DNA of 64,000 nt from the NCBI RefSeq assembly GCF_921293095.1, contig NC_060247.1, forward strand, positions 108,581,111-108,645,110, given 5' to 3'. Position numbers and translations under genes: made by a program. Source of the stretch: Ischnura elegans. Lineage: Eukaryota > Arthropoda > Insecta > Odonata > Coenagrionidae. Position 1 is the stretch's first letter. Each line of letters starts with the position of its first letter. Shown here piece by piece: positions 1 to 11,947 of the stretch. The notes under the pieces are model-generated. The model saw only the letters and a list, made by a program, of their open reading frames with translations. It was not told the origin of the DNA and did no database searches.

Positions 1-306
1 TACGATTCAAATATATGCGTTTTTATTAAAAGAATTCTAAATATTTATGCCATATTAGGATAATGTGAACCACTACATCTCTTACGTCAGTGATTTGTTT
101 ACATGATTTTTTCATTTGGCACAGCCATTCATGCCAACACACTGGCATCTCAATTTTCATAAAAAAAAAACATAATTTTTGTGATCCCACAAATAACACA
201 AAAAAAGGGCACTCTATTCTATTAGTATTTCTATTGGCAAAGGAAGTTATTCCACCTCTTTATAATACTGAGAGATTTCATGACCTTCCCTATTTACTCA
301 ACCAAG
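1..306. other. AT-rich DNA upstream of the tRNA gene
   Basis: No gene or recognisable repeat is visible. The short open frame running through this stretch and over the tRNA is not protein-like. Confidence 0.6.
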
Positions 307-378
307 GCCTCTTTAGCTCAGTGGCAGAGCACTGGTCTCGTAAACCAGGGGTCGTGAGTTCAATCCTCACAGGAGGCA
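307..378 (+). tRNA. tRNA-Thr-CGT: tRNA-Thr (anticodon CGT)
   Basis: This is a complete 72-nt cytosolic tRNA gene that decodes ACG threonine codons. The acceptor stem pairs 307-313 with 371-377, with one U-G pair, and A378 is the discriminator base. The D stem is 316-319 with 327-330. The anticodon stem is 332-336 with 344-348, enclosing a 7-nt loop with anticodon CGT at 339-341. The T stem is 354-358 with 366-370 around the TTCAATC loop. The internal A box (about 314-325) and B box (about 352-363) would recruit RNA polymerase III. There is no intron and no encoded CCA, as expected for a eukaryotic gene, and every stem is intact, so it is probably functional rather than a SINE head. It is the only host gene in the window I can name with confidence. 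Confidence 0.97.
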
Positions 379-380
379 TC

Positions 381-385
381 TTTTT
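381..385 (+). terminator. RNA polymerase III terminator of the tRNA gene
   Basis: A run of five T begins three bases after the discriminator base, the usual distance for a Pol III stop signal. Confidence 0.85.
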
Positions 386-2059
386 AGCCGAGAGATTTAA
401 AACCTATCCCATTCTGCTAACAGAAACATTATTGCGTCCATAGATATCTGTAAATAACAGCGACTATTACTCAGTAATTTTACTGTGACAGAGATTTCTA
501 TCTTTCCAACTGTAACTCAATGGCTCACCGTGGTGTAGCATAAAGAAAAACATTTAAAATGCGTATAATTTATGGCCAGCAAAATACCTTTACAATAAAA
601 AATATAAACGTGGAAGAGCCCTAAAAATGGCAGGGTCAGAGCAATAACCTCTCATTTGCACTTAAACAATAAATTAACATGAAAATTCATCAATATTGTT
701 CACCAAAATAAATGAAAATTAGGAGAAGAGAATTCCAATTAAGACTCGAATCGAATATTTCCTATTATGATAGCGAACTTTAAAAATTGTAGATCACCAA
801 GCCTCGCAAAGATAAAATAATGGTTTTAACAAATATTTTTACAAGAAACGTCATTTTTCATAGCGGCAGCTCAAAAACGGATATTTTGAGGTGGTAAGCC
901 GTCTTACTTTTAACCAGATATGTTTACGGATTTGAAATGAAATTAAACAGGGTGGGGCTCCGAGTCATTTTACTGAAACCAAAAGCTATTCCAATTTTTG
1001 AAATCAAATACATAAGGAACCGAAAGTGACCGATAAATGTAAGATGCAATAAAAGATCTTATAATATAGGAAAATTTAAAGAGGTTGGCGAATGGACAAA
1101 AAACAGAAAGTGAGGTAAAAAACGTGTAATAAAATAAAATGAGGTAATCTTCCAAACTGCCATAAACTCTAAACAACCGAAACTCCCAAAAGAATTGAGG
1201 AATAGGAAAGATCTCGTAAAGGTGTTCCGAATTAATAAGGAGGCAGGTCAAGGTGGCCTAATCAGTCTAAGCAGTCCTTCATAGCCGTAGGTCTCGAAAA
1301 CAAGATCAAAGCGTTCCGCTGGTATTTAGGTCATGATTCGGTAGGACTCATCAATGACGTGATTTCTTGTCTTTGAATAATATACCTGCACATAATGCAT
1401 GTGCTTATTAACTTAAATAATACAATTAACGTTTTATTCAACATGTCTAAAAAACAATATCTTATGGAAAAATTAAGGTAAACATTGCAAAAAGGTCAGG
1501 GTTTTTAATCTTTGCCAACATTTTTTTTCGTATCGCCGCAGAATATGTGTTTTCATTTGAGGGCCATGTTGATACCCTATATCGAGTTTCTGCACAAAGT
1601 TCCATTCCCAGAAATGCGCAGCCGTGATATATAACGGGATATCCTGATGTCACTTATGGAAAATTCATAGTCCTGTGTCAATTAAGGCACAGGAAAGGAT
1701 GAGGATGCACGCATTATCTGAATTGCTTCGTCTTTACGGATACAAACTATTGCGGGACTTCCTCGCATAGAAAAAACTTCTGCTTGATTTATAAAATGAC
1801 TAAATTTAACTTGAACTCTAAGGATTCGTCGAAATAATGTTGAAACATATTATTCAGTAGAATACTACACCCTCACCAAGTAAAAAATTCGATGAAATTC
1901 ATGCATCAGTAACCATAATGAATAATGATTCAATATCTATTTAATTATTTTAAGTCTATATTATCCGTGGTTGATAATGGGGTAGTTATATGCAGCCTTC
2001 CGCATCGATATAGCCCGGCCGATTCCTTGAACTTCTCTCTATCCTGAAGATGTCTAAAT
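386..2059. other. No gene seen
   Basis: AT-rich single-copy-looking DNA. The few open frames are under 100 codons, low in complexity and resemble no family I know. Confidence 0.6.
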
Positions 2060-2275
2060 TGGAAAAGGACAGGTCCTTTGGATTTTGGCTATTACTGCTT
2101 TTTTGTAAAAATATTGCCTCCCACAAACGGAGTGGAGTCAGTGGCTTCCAAACTTCCATAAATTATTTCGATTTGTTTCTAACATGAAAATGGAAGGAAG
2201 AATCAAGAATTGAACCCAGAACCTTCGGAACAGGAGTCTAACTAACCACCCACTACACCTTGAGATCTCCTGATT
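2060..2275 (-). mobile_element. Degenerate tRNA-headed SINE fragment
   Basis: Read on the minus strand, 2275 to about 2200 resembles a tRNA head: a GGTGTAGTGGGTGG stretch like an A box, then a good B box (GGGTTCAATTC, complement of 2207-2217). The 2060-2200 part would be the body. The cloverleaf is poor, so this is not a tRNA gene. The ends are uncertain and I found no target duplication. Confidence 0.5.
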
Positions 2276-2291
2276 AAAAATACCTCCATAA

Positions 2292-2331
2292 CATCACAAT
2301 GGTACAAGATTCATCACAATGGTACAAGATT
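2292..2331. repeat. Two tandem 20-bp units
   Basis: The 20-bp unit at 2292-2311 is repeated exactly at 2312-2331. Two exact copies suggest recent slippage. Confidence 0.9.
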
Positions 2332-2759
2332 CATGAGATTAGGTCATTGAGATAGAAAATATCAAAATTATCGTTCAATTCACATTGAGAACAATCGAAA
2401 TGATTCTCACAAGATAACGAAAAGCACGCTACAAACCATACATAAAAAACGCACCGAAAAATCCAGTTCATTCATATAAAAAATGAGGAAACTGCATGAT
2501 TATTCGACCGAAACAACTTCTATAAGAACATTTTTTCACTGAAAAAAATTATCCTGGGCCTGAAATTGTGACGATGCTAAATAGAATGAATGAATGAAAG
2601 CTGAAACAACTGAGTCCTTGTATGTACAGAGACCTCCTGACTAATATATCCGTCGCGCAAACAATGACTTAACTACCGTGAAACTTATAAGTCGTACAAA
2701 TATCTACTGATCACATCTACATTCAATTTTTCAATTTTTTATCAAAAATTATTTTGGAG

Positions 2760-5040
2760 AATTAAATGCAGCAAATCAATACCTGCAACATTTTCTGGTA
2801 TTTTTTCCGTTAAAGAAAATATGATATACCATCAGATTTTCCCTGAAATATTGAGCGTAACTTGGCACATTGCTTTGCGTATTTTTTGTTCGCCTCACAA
2901 ATAATATCTAAAGTTATAAGTCTGCAGTGAAATGGGAAAAATTATATTTTGCGACGGTAAATGACAAAACAATTTAGTATGCCATTAACATTATGAAAGG
3001 ACTTGTGCATTTCTACACTTCTTTATTTGCAACAGCCCAGGTCTTGGCACATTATGCCATTTCCAAGGCAAAATGACATTATGTGCCGAAACCTTTGTGG
3101 GTAGAAATAAAGAAGAGTGGAAATAGACAAGAGCTTTCATTACCACTGGTGTCATGGTGCCGGAACGCGCCGGAAAAGCATTCCCGCACTAGTTAACAAA
3201 ATTCATAACAGTCAAATAATACTTTTATCAATTTTGTTGCCTCAAGATTTCTAATTTATACATTCGTAGCCAAAACAAAAAATCTAGTAAGAAAATGTAA
3301 ATAACGACTTGTAATTAAAAAAAACCACAGAATAATTTTTCACTTCTAAAAAAAGTTAAGGAAAGTGCGTTCCGACACTGCTAATTTTTCCATGACGTCA
3401 GTGTTCATTACGCTAAATATCTAATATTTCCACTGAATTACGCCGGTATCCGTAATTTCTAGCATCGCTCGTCGACCTGAAGGAAATTTTAGGAAAAAAT
3501 ATCAGTTCTCCAATAGAGAAGCATATTAGGTCTGTTCCGCGAAATTCGGTCAAAAAAAACACTCAAGGTACAGCAGAAAAAAACGAAATAGCATAGGTAA
3601 TAAAACGATGTAGAGAAATACTTTTCGAGGGCGGCAAAGTGATAATGAGGCGGATTAGGAATGAGATTGGGATGGGGTGTCGCTTAAAAGTCGGATCTAC
3701 ACTGCAATATGGGAATTATATGCAGAAAATCATTGCTTGCAACATTTGCTGGTATTTTTTTCCATTACAGAGAAACCTACTTTCAGATTTTTCCCGAAAT
3801 AGTGGGCGTAACTTGTCACATCCCTCTGCGTAATTTTTGTACGCCTCAAAAAATAATATCTCAAATTAAAAGGGTAACGCACTGAGTGCCATGGGCGTAA
3901 TATTACATCCTGGTTAATTCTCCGAAGATTGCCGAGGACGTAATGGTACATATAAAACACCATTTTTGATGATTTCCTTGAATAAAATAGTTCAAATGAG
4001 ACATGATAAAAAATTATAATGCATTTGATGGCTGTAGATCAATTGTTTCAACCATTTTATGTTTAAAAACAGTAGGTTTTTTTATTGTTACCTGACATAT
4101 TTAAAAGTAAGCAATAATTTTTACTCAAGTTTTCATAAATAAGAGAAAAGTTCATTTTTACGAAACTACTCTCCGTAATAAATATGGTATTTCTACCAAC
4201 GCCTTAAAAAAGTATGTATTTAGTAAAAATTGTCGGATTTCTTAGAAGGGCTTTTAAATAAGCGACCGGCAATAAAAATGTTAAAGTTAAAGGATTAAGG
4301 TTTTTTGTTGCGACGGTCAACAATGAAAACAATTTAGCGTGCCTCTTCAATGTGCCGTCATCGGAAAGAAAAATTTTGGGAAAAAAATTCAGTTCACCAA
4401 TACAGTAGCATATTAGTACTCTTCCGCGAAAGGCGGTCCGTAGAAAAAAAAACATTCAAGGCACGTCAGAAAGAAAACGAAAGAGTATAGGTAATGAAGC
4501 GATGTAGGGAAATGCTTTTCGAGGGCGACAAAGTGATAGTGAGGCGGATTAGGGATGAGAGCGGGATGGGGGGTCGCTTAAATGGAAATGGACGAGGGGA
4601 GGGGGAGATTGGGCTGTTGGTGCGGGCAGGGGGATGGGGGAGCGATCGGCCAAGCACGCGATCTAGGCCAATAGAAAAGTGGATGGGAGGAGGGGACACC
4701 GCCCACCTCACTCGACTGGACACAACACCCCACTCTCCGCACCGCGCTTTTTTCTCTCTCCGCACCACCGTAGCAAGCAAGGGTGAGTTTCGGCATTAGC
4801 GCGAAGGAGAGAAAGTGTGGGGAGGGTTTGGGTTGGTTAGGGCCGAGCGGTGAAAGGTTTAAAGAGAGAGGGGAGAAGGAGGGCAATGGGGAATCCAGTG
4901 AAAGAAAAGGGGGAAAGGTTATTTTTTTGCGTAAGGCAATGACAAAACGATTCGGGCTGCATTGTCGACGTTCCGTCATCTGAAGGGAATTTAAGGGAAA
5001 AAATTCAATTCTCCAAAACGGCAGCATATCATCTACAAGT
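2760..5040. repeat. Cluster of interleaved copies of an unnamed repeat family
   Basis: Several diverged direct copies lie together. Segment alpha occurs at 2760-2938 and 3714-3895. Segment beta occurs at 3478-3698 and 4363-4583, where both copies carry the same order of landmarks (GCATATTAG, then TTCCGCGAAA, then CGAGGGCG, then GAGGCGGATTAG). A short segment around TTGCGACGG precedes beta at about 2945, 4310 and, weaker, 4928. Partial beta copies recur at 4979-5033 and 7567-7625. I see no coding capacity and no clear terminal repeats. It may be a satellite-like array or the remains of a longer non-autonomous element. The LINE at 5053-6988 has inserted into it. Confidence 0.75.
4560..4960. other. 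GC-rich, G-run-rich segment
   Basis: This 400-bp block is much richer in G and CpG than its surroundings. At 4595-4641 the plus strand holds at least six runs of three or more G with short spacers, a pattern that can form a G-quadruplex. Overlapping open frames here are low in complexity and not protein-like. It could be the GC-rich part of the surrounding repeat family. Confidence 0.55.
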
Positions 5041-5052
5041 ATACATTGCCCC

Positions 5053-5066
5053 CCAATGAAGGCAAT
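5053..5066. repeat. Target-site duplication, left copy (LINE)
   Basis: The 14-bp sequence CCAATGAAGGCAAT is identical to 6975-6988 on the other side of the LINE. It marks the insertion as one target-primed event. Confidence 0.93.
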
Positions 5067-5094
5067 CTTCTTCTTCTTCTTCTTCTTCTTCTTC
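5067..5094 (-). repeat. (GAA)n microsatellite tail of the LINE
   Basis: About nine GAA units on the LINE sense strand form its 3' tail. Microsatellite tails instead of poly(A) are typical of RTE-type elements. The array starts directly after the TAG stop codon at 5095-5097, so there is effectively no 3' UTR. Confidence 0.9.
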
Positions 5095-6974
5095 CTAGCG
5101 TTTGTCCCGCGCTATTGCAGGGTCCGCTTTTCTGCAAAGCCTTCTCCACTTGGCTCGATCCAGGGCGTCTACTGACGTGGCGTTGATGGTCTTCATGTCC
5201 GCCTTAATTTTGTCGAGCCAGCGCATCTTTGGTCGTCCTCGTGGTCGGCGTCCTTCAGTACTCAGCCGCATTGCTGTTTTGGCCACGGAGTTCTCATCAC
5301 TACGCACCACATGCCCATACCACCGCAGTCGAGCCTCCCGCATCTTGTCTGTGATCGATGCAACTCCCATTCTTTTCCGAATGTCTTCATTCCTGATGTG
5401 ATCCAGGCGGGAGATGCCTAGGATCCATCGTAGCATCCTCATTTCCATGACATGCATGGCCTGTTCTTGATTTGCTGTGGCTGGCCAACATTCTGCTCCA
5501 TTTGGGCCACTGGGCGGACTACGGTCTTGTATACTTTGGCCCTGAATCGTTCAGGCATTCGACGGTCGCACAATACGCCAGTCACTTGGCGCCATTTCAG
5601 CCATGTTGCATTGATTCGAGCTCGTGTGTTGGCGGTTGTGCTTCCATCGTTGCTGATGACAGAGCCCAAATATTTAAACTTCTCGACCTTTTCAAGGTCG
5701 TCGCCGTCGATGCTGATCGTGCCATCGGTTTGAGGCCCACACTCCATGTACTCAGTCTTCTTGATGTTTAATCGCAACCCATAGTTGCCGAGTCGTACCT
5801 TCCATAGTAGAGTTCGCTGCTGTAATTCGGGTCTGGTGGTGCTGGCAAGGAAGACATCATCGGCGAACAGTAGTGACCAAGGATGCGATTCTTGGAGACA
5901 GGCCGTGATTGCGTCCATGCACAGGATGAAAAGGAGCGGAGAGAGGGCCGATCCTTGGTGGACGCCAACAGTGATTGGGAAAGGCGGTGATATTCCTGAT
6001 GGGCAACGGACGGAGCTGGTGACGTTGGTGTAGAGAAGCTTCACCCATGACACGTAGACTTCAGGGACGTCGTGAGATCTGAGGGCATGCCAGATAAGGT
6101 CGTGTGGCACGCGATCGAAGGCCTTCTCCAGATCAAGGAAAGACATATGCACTGGCTTGTTCTTCTCTCGGTGCCTCTCCAAGAGCAGTCTAGCTGCGTG
6201 TATTGCATCTGTTGTGCCAGTCCCCTTTACAAATCCACACTGATTGGGTGTGATGTGAACAATGTGTCTGAGCCTAGCATCAATCACTCTTTCGAATATT
6301 TTCATGGCGTGGCATAAAAGCCGGATCGGGCGGTAGTTGGAGCATTCTGCGACGTCGCCTTTACCCTTCCAGATGGGCACAGTTATGCTGGTCCGCCAGG
6401 AGTCGGGAACTTCGTTGTCAATGATGATGTTGTTAAATAACTCGGCGAGGATGACAACGCCGTTGCGGCCCAGTAGCTTCCACACTTCCGCTGGAATGTC
6501 GTCAGGGCCCCGTTGCCTTTCCATTCTTCATCTCCTTGATAGCGGCGGCTACCTCAGCTTCACTGATGTGTTGCACAGGTCCGGATATAGGGTCCGCGCT
6601 AATGATCGGTGGGTGGGGAAATTCTGTGTTACAGATGGCCGAGAAGTGTTCTCTCCAGCGCCGAAGGATGGCAGGTGGGTCTCGTAGTATCTGGTGATCG
6701 TCGTTTTTGATGCATTTGACCTGGCTAAAATCCTGAGTTGCTCGATGTCGGGAGTTGGCAAGGCGGTAGATCTTATTTTCACCTCCAGGTGTATCTAAGT
6801 CGGCGTACAGCTGGTCGTAGTGTGCTGTCTTTGCTTTAGCAACTGCTCGTTTCGCGGCAGATTTCTTTGTGCGGTATTGTTCATAGTCCACAATATGGTT
6901 TGTCTCGCGCCACTTCTTGAAGGCCATCTTCTTTTCTTTGACGATGCGTTGCACGTCTTCATTCCACCACCATA
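5067..6974 (-). mobile_element. 5'-truncated RTE-like non-LTR retrotransposon (LINE)
   Basis: This LINE copy of about 1.9 kb is in reverse orientation. The sense strand starts inside the linker between the endonuclease and the reverse transcriptase, so the endonuclease domain and 5' end are missing. It continues through a full reverse transcriptase and the conserved C-terminal region, and ends in a (GAA)n tail. Identical 14-bp duplications (5053-5066 and 6975-6988) bracket it, so both ends are exact and it was truncated at insertion. Two frameshifts make it a dead copy. I place it with RTE-like elements from the C-terminal protein sequence and the tail type; the exact clade is not settled. 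Confidence 0.92.
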
Positions 6975-6987
6975 CCAATGAAGGCAA
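5095..6987 (-). pseudogene. Broken reverse transcriptase ORF of the RTE-like LINE
   Basis: The frame is split in three: 6987-6502 (linker with a WWNEDVQRIVKEKK stretch), 6524-5439 (reverse transcriptase) and 5457-5095 (C-terminal region ending in TAG). The overlaps at 6502-6524 and 5439-5457 place two frameshifts. In the middle fragment the catalytic motifs are intact: LDLEKAFD at residues 130-137, GVHQGSALSP at 187-196 and FADD at 220-223. The C-terminal fragment has the MRMLRWILGISRLDHIRN and GRPKMRWLDKIKADMK stretches usual for these elements. A live element would make its own cDNA at the target site; this copy lacks the endonuclease and is frameshifted, so it cannot. The apparent first methionine lies partly in the flanking duplication and is not a real start. 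Confidence 0.92.
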
Positions 6988-6988
6988 T
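6975..6988. repeat. Target-site duplication, right copy (LINE)
   Basis: Exact match to 5053-5066. Confidence 0.93.
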
Positions 6989-7162
6989 ATGCATGCTTAA
7001 TCATTTCTTTGTTAAATTGCAGAATTTATTGCATGATATGTAAATTTATATCGAAGGAATATAAAGGAAACATTGACTCCCAAAATTAAATGCAAAGACA
7101 TTACAGTTCACTTATTTCCATTACTTGAGCCCTTTTTGAAATTTAAAAAAGAACTAAAATTT

Positions 7163-8036
7163 AGCAACAAGCATATTATGCCGCTAAGCATCACTAAGGG
7201 CCAAGTTAACGAGACTAAATAGCGTGCAAATCAATATTCATTCCCAAAAAAATATTATGTTATTAATCAGCATTTGATCATGAACAGGATAGACTTTTTG
7301 ATCAAACGGCAACAATAGACGTTTCACGAGATTCACGAGATACCTTTTACTTATGGGTGATATCAAGTCACAAACTATTTTTTACCCCTATACATCCTTG
7401 AACCTGTTAAATCATCGTTAGCATTTCAGAATATGTGTCTTCATTAAATACCTATCGATCTAGGTGACGTGCACGTTAAAACTCAAGGCCCAACGTCCCT
7501 AAACTAGCTGTGCAAACCTGAGTATTACTAGTTCGACAACATTTTTATTAATGCCAAATACATCATATTCATGATAAGGAAATTTAGGGGAAAAATATTC
7601 AGTCCTCCTACTCAGCAGCATATCAGCAACAAGCATACTATGCCGCCAAGCATCACTAAGGACCTAGGTCAACAAGCTTAAGAAGCGTGTAGAACAATAT
7701 TCATTTCCGAAAAACTATGATGTGCTAAATCCAAATTTGACCGCAAATAGCATACGATTTCTTATCAAAAAGCAGCAAAAGATGTTTCAAGACATTCTTT
7801 GATACCTTTTACTAATGGATGATGTCAAGGCACAAACTGTATTCGCTCCCTTTACACTTTTTAACCAGTGAAATCTTTGTTAGCATTTCAGAATACAACT
7901 ACACTATGAATTAAATACATATCGATCCAAATGACGTGAACGTTCGAGCTCAAGGCCTAACGTCCCTTAACTAGCTGTGCAAAATTGACAATTCGTTAAT
8001 TTTACAACATTGATCAATGCAAAATACATTACAATC
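7163..8036 (+). repeat. Direct duplication of about 410 bp with a 52-bp spacer
   Basis: Unit 1 is 7163-7572 and unit 2 is 7625-8036, an offset of 462 bp. Shared landmarks in order are AGCAACAAGCAT, AAGCATCACTAAGG, GTTAGCATTTCAGAATA, TATCGATC, and CTAGCTGTGCAAA. The units differ by many substitutions and small indels, so the duplication is old. The spacer (7573-7624) matches the beta segment of the repeat cluster at 2760-5040, so this belongs to the same repeat complex. No coding capacity is seen. Confidence 0.85.
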
Positions 8037-8039
8037 AGC

Positions 8040-8773
8040 ACTAAATACGTCGGACTCGCCATCGGTTTCATACAAAGTCACTGTCAATAAGTTCTGGAGC
8101 ACGTTAGCTACGAATAATTTTGGGTTGTATTACAGATGTATATTTTTGGGTAAATGAATTATACCGTCACAGTATCACCAGCTATGAATTATTTTAATTT
8201 TTAAACTTTCAAATAAATCAAAACTAGTAATTGTTATTCTTTGAATGCATTGAAAACGTATTTAATGAACGCATAATACATGAAATGGCAGTTTAAAAAC
8301 CTGAAGAAAATAGCATGCAGCACCTCGTTACTGATGAATGACACGAACTACATTTACAGCAACTTACGAAAGCAAACGACTCGATGGAATTTACATAAAT
8401 TGCGTGTAGACCTCGTTATAAGCAAGTTAACTTTAGCAGGAGCATTAAAAAACCAAAAGCCTAGACAGGACTCAACAGCGTGCATAATAGGCAAGATATA
8501 TATTCACGAAGGCATCCTCACCGAGACGTCCATAAAACTTTCGTGAGCGCTATCGTCAGGGCATGCCTCAATGCCGTAGGTCAGTTCCAGTCCAGTCACC
8601 ATCCTCTCTATAAACCCTCCACTTGATTTAATGTCTCTGGTCACGCAACACCTCCACGCGACCTATATCCTACGACTCATATCCATTTTCAGCCCTCAAT
8701 TATCCGATAAGGTGAAGCATAAGTGCTAGCAAGCTGCTCTGGAACTTCTGCAGCGCCTCAACCAGGGGCGTAC
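8040..8773. other. No gene seen
   Basis: No recognisable gene or repeat. The 88-codon open frame at 8280-8546 is not protein-like. Confidence 0.55.
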
Positions 8774-9494
8774 CTATATCCCGCCGCCGAAAATGAGGAT
8801 TTTTATCATAGTATTCCTCCGATTACGTTTGGTTTCCATGGAGTACTTAGAAGCATCCTGGTAGCCTTCCCTTTCTAAATGCATTTCCCTCCTAAATTCA
8901 CAATAATGCGTACTTCTTTTCAATCTATCTAAAAATCCTATTCTTTTCCTTCCTCTCAATCGTTTACCTAACATTCTACCCTCCAACACCGTTTTCAACA
9001 TCCCCTCACTGCTAAGTATTCGCTCCATCCATACGTTCTATTGTATCTCATTTGGAAGTTGCCTCTCTTCACCCACCATGTCCAGCACTTCGTCACTCTT
9101 CTTCCTATACGTCCTCTTAACCTTCTCCATTCTTTTCCACACCCACATCTCGAATGCCTCCAGTCTTTTCTCGTCCTCCTTCCTCAGTGACCACGTTTCC
9201 GCACCTTAAAGCGCAACACTCTAGATCAGACTCTTCTCTAACCTCTAACTCTCACATAATGATCCTCTCATAAGCTTCTGTCTAATTATGAACGCCTCCT
9301 TTGCCAACGCAATTCTCCTGATGTCTTTGCTGCTGTATCCGTTTTCCTCTAATGTGCGGCCCAAATAGTTGAATTGCTCTACCAGCTCAAGTTTTTCCCC
9401 ACCTACTTTTACCTTGGGCCTCACATTCCTAGCTTGCGATGCTTTGCTTGCTTTATAAAACCGCATAACCTTGGTCTTCTTATAATTAATTCTT
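8774..9494 (-). pseudogene. C-terminal fragment of a second non-LTR retrotransposon
   Basis: On the minus strand the sequence encodes, with stops and frameshifts, the end of an endonuclease/reverse transcriptase protein. From 9494 it reads a KTKVMRF stretch, then VEQFNYLGRTLEENGYSSKDIRRI (9466-9245), then, after a break, ETWSLRKEDEKRLEAFEMWVW (about 9200-9120), and finally ILSSEGMLKTVLEGRMLG followed by an arginine-rich GRKRIGFLDRLK stretch (9028-8774). The order and motifs are those of the region after the reverse transcriptase in LINEs with a FNYLG motif. The catalytic domains are missing, so this is a 5'-truncated dead copy, from a different family than the element at 5067-6974. I found no target duplication. 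Confidence 0.85.
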
Positions 9495-11947
9495 ATGGAG
9501 GATAATGAAGATAAAATTAAGTTCCTTAGTCTTATTTAATTCATGAATCGTGCTTTATAGCGTGACCTTGGAACACAATCATACTCCATCAAATTTTATT
9601 ATTATTCGAATAAATTACCTTCGTAGGATATAAGAAATTCCAATCTGTACGAAAACATTGGCTCCACTTCCAGATTCCGTTTGTACTCCAATACTTTTTA
9701 CTCATAGCTTTTATTTGTAACATAGTGCTGCAGAATTTCCGAAACTAAATATGTAATAAATAAACAAATTCTCCCAGTAAATTATCGCCAGATAAGGCAT
9801 TCATTCCTAGCTAATAAGACACTATATTAGATTCCATTTCTTTTTCAGTGTTTTTAAATAATAACTTTTATTTAAAACCAAATTTTTAATAATTTTCGAC
9901 AGTATCCAGCATGCTCTTTAGCTACCTCTTTGCGAGAATATCTGTGGAATGAAAGAGAGACTGGCAATAGGTCTAGCGACTTGCATAGTCATGGAGGTAG
10001 GCTCAAGAAATAAACTATTCTCTGTGCATTGCAACGAATGAATAACACAGCGAGGAACTCGAAATGTCTCTCTCTAGAGCAAAGAGAAAAGCTTGATTAA
10101 AATACTGAAATTCCGGATGCGAAAGTAAATTCCTGCGTGATCCGAACTGTCAATTCCACGAGGAGTGGTCTCTCCACTTGTATATGCAGCAAGGTTTCTT
10201 GAATAAAACTGGTTTATTAAGTTGGTGCTTCTTCTGCCAGCGATTTCTTTGCCTGATTTTCACATTTATTCCAATTGAGAATGAGTAATTGTCCAGAAGA
10301 AGGTTGGTAGCATCATGTAAGAATATTATCTTTTTAATAAATTTGGATATATTCTCTCGTCTAAGTTTTTTAATTTGAATTATACCAACCACTGATATTA
10401 TGCACATTTTATGTGAATTGCTTAAAGTGTTCACTCAAATTTTTACTTTCTTTTTTTTGACGGATTTTGAAGATAAATAATTAAATTTTTGAAAATGTAT
10501 CCCGCGAAGTAAAGGCAAGGATAAATCACAGCCTGCTTTGTATTGCATGCCTTGTTGCAATGAACTTCAGCGTCTCATGGATTACAACAGCCCTAAACTT
10601 GCCAATAGGCTTCTTGTTACTTCAGCATTTGCTACCGCTTGCAAAACTGTTCTTTAAAATCAGATCTAAAATTATTAATACGGCTGGATTTTGAAACGCA
10701 TTTTAATGTACATAGGAAAATAAATGAAATGTTTTCTACCATAATGATGGGTGAAAACGAATACTTCCAAGTAGCATTCCCGCATAGTTACTAGCAAGGA
10801 AGAAGTGCCTTACCTAATACTTCATTTGGTAACCATATTCTTCCAGCTATCGCTATCAAAGGATATTGTTCTGCCCAGTTATTTCACTGCTTCACGCCTC
10901 TGGTCCATAGTGAGCCTCTACTCGCACAAATTATATTGTATACTGTCTCCTCGTCTCCAGTTTTCCATTGTTTGGTGTAACGGTGATTTTGCCATTAATA
11001 CCGTCCTGACTCGGGCCATTAGACCTATGTCTGTCCTCCTTAGTCTTATCAGTCTCAGAACCATGGGGCGAATATCGGACACTTTTTTTTCTCTTCCGCT
11101 TGGAGCTAACATAATTCATTAATGAGAAACTTTTTCAATTACAATCAGAATGTTTTCTAGGCATTCCTCTCTTTTTACACAGATTTATAAGCAACGAAGC
11201 GTAGCTGATTGACTTCTTTCCATTTCCCTTTATTACTACGATTCCTTCTCCTGCTATTTCTCTCACGTAAGTAGTTGAGAAAGTTAAAATTACCCAAGAT
11301 GCATTTTATGAATATGACAGTCAAATATTTCCAAAAACGTGTACTAACGAAAATGATGGGGACGGTAATAATTTACATAAATAGCATCCCTGAAGTTTTC
11401 TTTGAGTACATTGGGTTTCCCTTAAGATTAGTGGATAGACCCAACAAACTCACGAAGCCGATCATATCTGGGCTCTGAATCTGGATACTGTTTCGCTAAT
11501 GAGACTTACTAATTGTTCCTCCTTTTCCCGTGCATTATCCCTTTCTCGCTCGCCTATATTCTCTCCCGCTCCAGCTTTCCGCGAGTACATATCTCTTGTC
11601 AACACACAGCAATATTCCGCTCAAAATTCTCCATTAAATGACTTTCTAGTACTATCCTGGCGACGCCTGACGTCACGTAAAGGTGACACAGTTTTGTGAA
11701 CACATTACATACAACAATGTAAACTTAGAGACACGGTAATTTCTGCTACATTTATTAGTTTCTTTTTGAGTCCCATGATGAAATATCGTGTTGCTTTGGC
11801 GACAGAGAAGTCTTCAGTACGCTTGTGCGTAGAAGACAGTGAGTTAGCGTGCATGTGACTGAGCATGGGAGCTGACGAGCTAAGTGAATATTCCACTTTC
11901 CCCGCACGATTATTCCACCTCGAAGCTGTTATTCCTATTCTAATTAC
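9495..11947. other. No gene seen
   Basis: AT-rich DNA. Open frames of up to 105 codons (10,805-11,122 plus strand, 10,150-10,434 minus strand) show no motif, signal or codon pattern that supports coding. Confidence 0.55.

Noticed and set aside
90-443. 117-codon open frame across the tRNA gene
   Set aside because: It overlaps a structured tRNA and its terminator and shows no protein-like features.
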